A stretch of DNA of 15,291 nucleotides from Euryarchaeota archaeon UBA106 (lineage in GTDB: Archaea; Thermoplasmatota; Poseidoniia; Poseidoniales; Thalassarchaeaceae), in contig DAOJ01000041.1 in the NCBI GenBank assembly GCA_002502365.1, positions 1 through 15,291 on the forward strand, given 5' to 3'. Positions 13,357 to 15,291 of the stretch are shown piece by piece. The translations under genes were made by a program, and so were the position numbers. The notes under the pieces are model-generated. The model searched no databases. It was given only the letters and a program-made list of their open reading frames with translations, and was not told the DNA's origin. How positions within the stretch are numbered: position 1 is the first letter of the stretch; each line of letters starts with the position of its first letter.

Positions 13357-15291
13357 ATGGCAGAGGGGTCTGTGTCGGTACTCGATTTACCCCCATTACG
13401 AGGTAACCCCTTCGATCTCCGACCTATTGAGCCAAGTCGAGTAGAATACCTCGTTGGCCGAGACAAATTACTATCCGAATGGCGCGAGCACCTAATTTCC
13501 CAAACGCCACGAATGTTGCTATTAGTTGGCGATCGTGGCTCGGGCCGAACCTCATTCCTTAACGCTCTAGCTTCTACTACATCACGCCGCCCATACATAG
13601 GACAATTTTGGCCAGAAGCGGATGATCCAGTTCAAGGAATTATTCACGAATTGTCAGTTCATTTTGGTGGCTTTGAAATCCCGCCATCAATGCAACAAGT
13701 CTCAGATAAGATGGTAGAAATTCTTGACAAAGAAACAGGCACATTACCACTGATCGCTTTCGATTATCCCGCAAGTGTCGATTTGAACCAGGTACTATCT
13801 CGACTATCCCCTCTACTCCAAAGACTTCGGGCATTAGTCGTGGTAGTCCTAACCCCTGCTCAATTAGCGGGATTAGATGATGAGGTTTTGGATATCTTCG
13901 ACACCCCTCATCATTTACTGAATTTAGATGAGAAGCAAATCCAGACATTGAGTGACCGTAGAGTATCTCGCTCGGCCAATCAGAAGTGGAATATCAGGCC
14001 GAGTCTACTATCTGCAATACACAAGCACACAGACGGTAATCCTCGCAGAGTTATTCGATTACTTCGTGATTTAATCGATGAAAGGCATAATCCCTCTGAT
14101 GGAGGAACTCTTGATCGCTTAACGACATGGAGGGCACCTCCAATTGAACCTGAACCCGAAATTATAGAAGAAATTCCAGAAAAAGAAATATCAGAATTTA
14201 CTGATTTTTCTGAAGAGTCCCGATTCGATAAAGATGAAGAAGAATCAACTGATTTTGAAGAATACACTACAGAGGATGACGATGAACCCGAGGATCTTTG
14301 GGATGATGAAGAAGAGGATCTGGTTGAGGAAGAGGATGAAGATGAGCCGACAACCTGGAATGATGAATTTGAAACTCCAGATGAGATCTGGGACGCCCCA
14401 CAACAACCGGAACCAACGATAGCTGAAGAGGGTGGTTTGAATTTTGAAGAGGATTTACCAGAGGTGCAATCAGAGGAAGAGTATCAAAGAGCACCAGATG
14501 AATCTGGCTTTTACTATGTAGAAGAGGGCACTGAACCTCCAGAATTACCTGAGTCTATGCGGCCAAAAGGGAATTTTGGCCGTCTATTAAGTCGAACATT
14601 GCATACTAATGACAGAATGCCAACAACCGGAGATGACACACCGATTCAAGTCGCTGAACCACACAAGAGTTTGGTGCCAAAGACTCCGGTAAGGGAAATT
14701 CCGCCAGCAAGTGTTGAGGATGAACATTCTACCGCAAGAATCGATACGTCTGTTCAATCAGGTGCTGAAGAGTCGGTTTTCCACGACGACCAGTCAGTTT
14801 GGATAGTCGATCAAAATTCCAAATCTACCTTGCCAGATGACCCTAGGGTATTCGAACCAATAGCACCAGAACCAGAGCCAATTGTTGAAGAAATTGAAAC
14901 TGAATGGTTCGTAGACGATGGACCAGCGGAAGAAGAGCCTGAAGAAATGCCTGTCGAAATTCCAGAACCTATTCTCGAACCTATTTTTGAGCCTGAACCC
15001 CCTCAAGTTAGTATCCCTGCCATTCCCGCTACTCCACCACCACCTCCAATTCCAACCCCTCCTCCAACACCTGTGCAAGTTCCAGTTCAAATTCCAGTCT
15101 CATTAGGTCCAACGTGGGAACCAGATTTACCATTCAACCCAATTGTCTTGCAAACACTAACCGAGGCTGAGCGAATGATTGTCGAGGCCTCATCAACGCG
15201 TGAAGTCTCTCCTTCCGATGATGAATTACAGGCTCGCTTAGAGGTCGGGCGTTCCCGTCTCTCCCAAATTTACAATGGAATGCGACGCAAG
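13357..15291 (+). CDS. AAA+ ATPase with long acidic/Pro-rich linker and C-terminal winged helix (3' truncated by window)
   Basis: The frame is open for 645 codons to the window end, with no stop. Residues 1-245 are AAA+-like, resembling the Orc1/Cdc6 or ExeA group: NPFDLRP (18-24), VGRDKLLSEW, Walker A GDRGSGRT (58-65) with R64 instead of Lys, Walker B LIAFDY (D136, Tyr where Glu is usual), a possible sensor 1 T166, and sensor 2 GNPRRVIRLL (227-236). Residues about 255-595 are predicted disordered, very acidic at first and proline-rich near 555-585. From about 600, LTEAERMIVEAS to SRLSQIYNGMRRK looks like a winged helix-turn-helix. The start is ATG 13357 (no SD, TATA-like element 27 nt upstream); GTG 13372 with AGAGGGG is an alternative. 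The exact family is not recognised. DNA binding is likely; a role in replication, segregation or transcription is open. Confidence 0.75.
   Translation, partial: MAEGSVSVLDLPPLRGNPFDLRPIEPSRVEYLVGRDKLLSEWREHLISQTPRMLLLVGDRGSGRTSFLNALASTTSRRPYIGQFWPEADDPVQGIIHELSVHFGGFEIPPSMQQVSDKMVEILDKETGTLPLIAFDYPASVDLNQVLSRLSPLLQRLRALVVVVLTPAQLAGLDDEVLDIFDTPHHLLNLDEKQIQTLSDRRVSRSANQKWNIRPSLLSAIHKHTDGNPRRVIRLLRDLIDERHNPSDGGTLDRLTTWRAPPIEPEPEIIEEIPEKEISEFTDFSEESRFDKDEEESTDFEEYTTEDDDEPEDLWDDEEEDLVEEEDEDEPTTWNDEFETPDEIWDAPQQPEPTIAEEGGLNFEEDLPEVQSEEEYQRAPDESGFYYVEEGTEPPELPESMRPKGNFGRLLSRTLHTNDRMPTTGDDTPIQVAEPHKSLVPKTPVREIPPASVEDEHSTARIDTSVQSGAEESVFHDDQSVWIVDQNSKSTLPDDPRVFEPIAPEPEPIVEEIETEWFVDDGPAEEEPEEMPVEIPEPILEPIFEPEPPQVSIPAIPATPPPPPIPTPPPTPVQVPVQIPVSLGPTWEPDLPFNPIVLQTLTEAERMIVEASSTREVSPSDDELQARLEVGRSRLSQIYNGMRRK

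Noticed and set aside
13337..13369. Inverted repeat ACCCCT/AGGGGT flanking the AAA+ start codon
   Set aside because: It has only 6 bp with a 21-nt gap, so it is likely to occur by chance.
14794..15090. Trp/Phe-rich 98-residue ORF on the - strand
   Set aside because: Its odd composition is just the complement of the Pro/Glu-rich linker of the AAA+ gene.

Overview
The window most likely comes from a planktonic euryarchaeon of the Thermoplasmata lineage, for example a Marine Group II (Poseidoniales)-like genome. This rests on an archaeal A/V-type ATPase operon end, an euryarchaeal SMC-ScpA-ScpB operon, and a class II (bacterial-type) HMG-CoA reductase, which is known from Thermoplasmatales and Archaeoglobales. 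Genes are tightly packed, and most have a clear GGAGGTGA-like Shine-Dalgarno (SD) site. I see no tRNA, rRNA, CRISPR array, transposase or insertion sequence. The taxonomic placement is inference from gene content; no marker such as 16S rRNA is present.

Region 1 (1-4323, + strand) holds the end of the A-type ATPase operon (3' end of atpB, then complete atpD). A short intergenic stretch follows, with a tiny ORF that contains a perfect hairpin. After it come a large membrane protein that looks like a site-2 (M50) protease without its catalytic motifs, and panE (ketopantoate reductase, CoA synthesis), whose start codon directly follows the previous stop. Region 2 (4324-5955, - strand) is nadB (L-aspartate oxidase, NAD synthesis), convergent with panE with no gap between the two stop codons. 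A 180-bp divergent intergenic region with a 20-bp dyad separates nadB from the next operon.

Region 3 (6136-11694, + strand) is smc-scpA-scpB, the complete core of the chromosome condensation complex, joined by 4-bp and 8-bp overlaps. The SMC carries an unusual acidic C-terminal tail of about 120 residues. Region 4 (11695-12990, - strand) is the HMG-CoA reductase gene, again convergent with no gap.

Region 5 (12991-15291) is the most unusual part. A 366-bp AT-rich intergenic region carries an ordered array of about six copies of a GCGTTAAT motif in both orientations, on 11-bp and 15-16-bp spacings. It is followed by a 645-codon reading frame that stays open to the window end. That frame encodes an AAA+ domain with a changed Walker A lysine, a roughly 340-residue acidic and proline-rich linker, and the start of a winged helix-turn-helix. 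The array next to a predicted DNA-binding ATPase, close to smc-scpAB, is my best candidate for an undescribed chromosome-maintenance or replication-related locus. A self-regulating operator is the simpler alternative.
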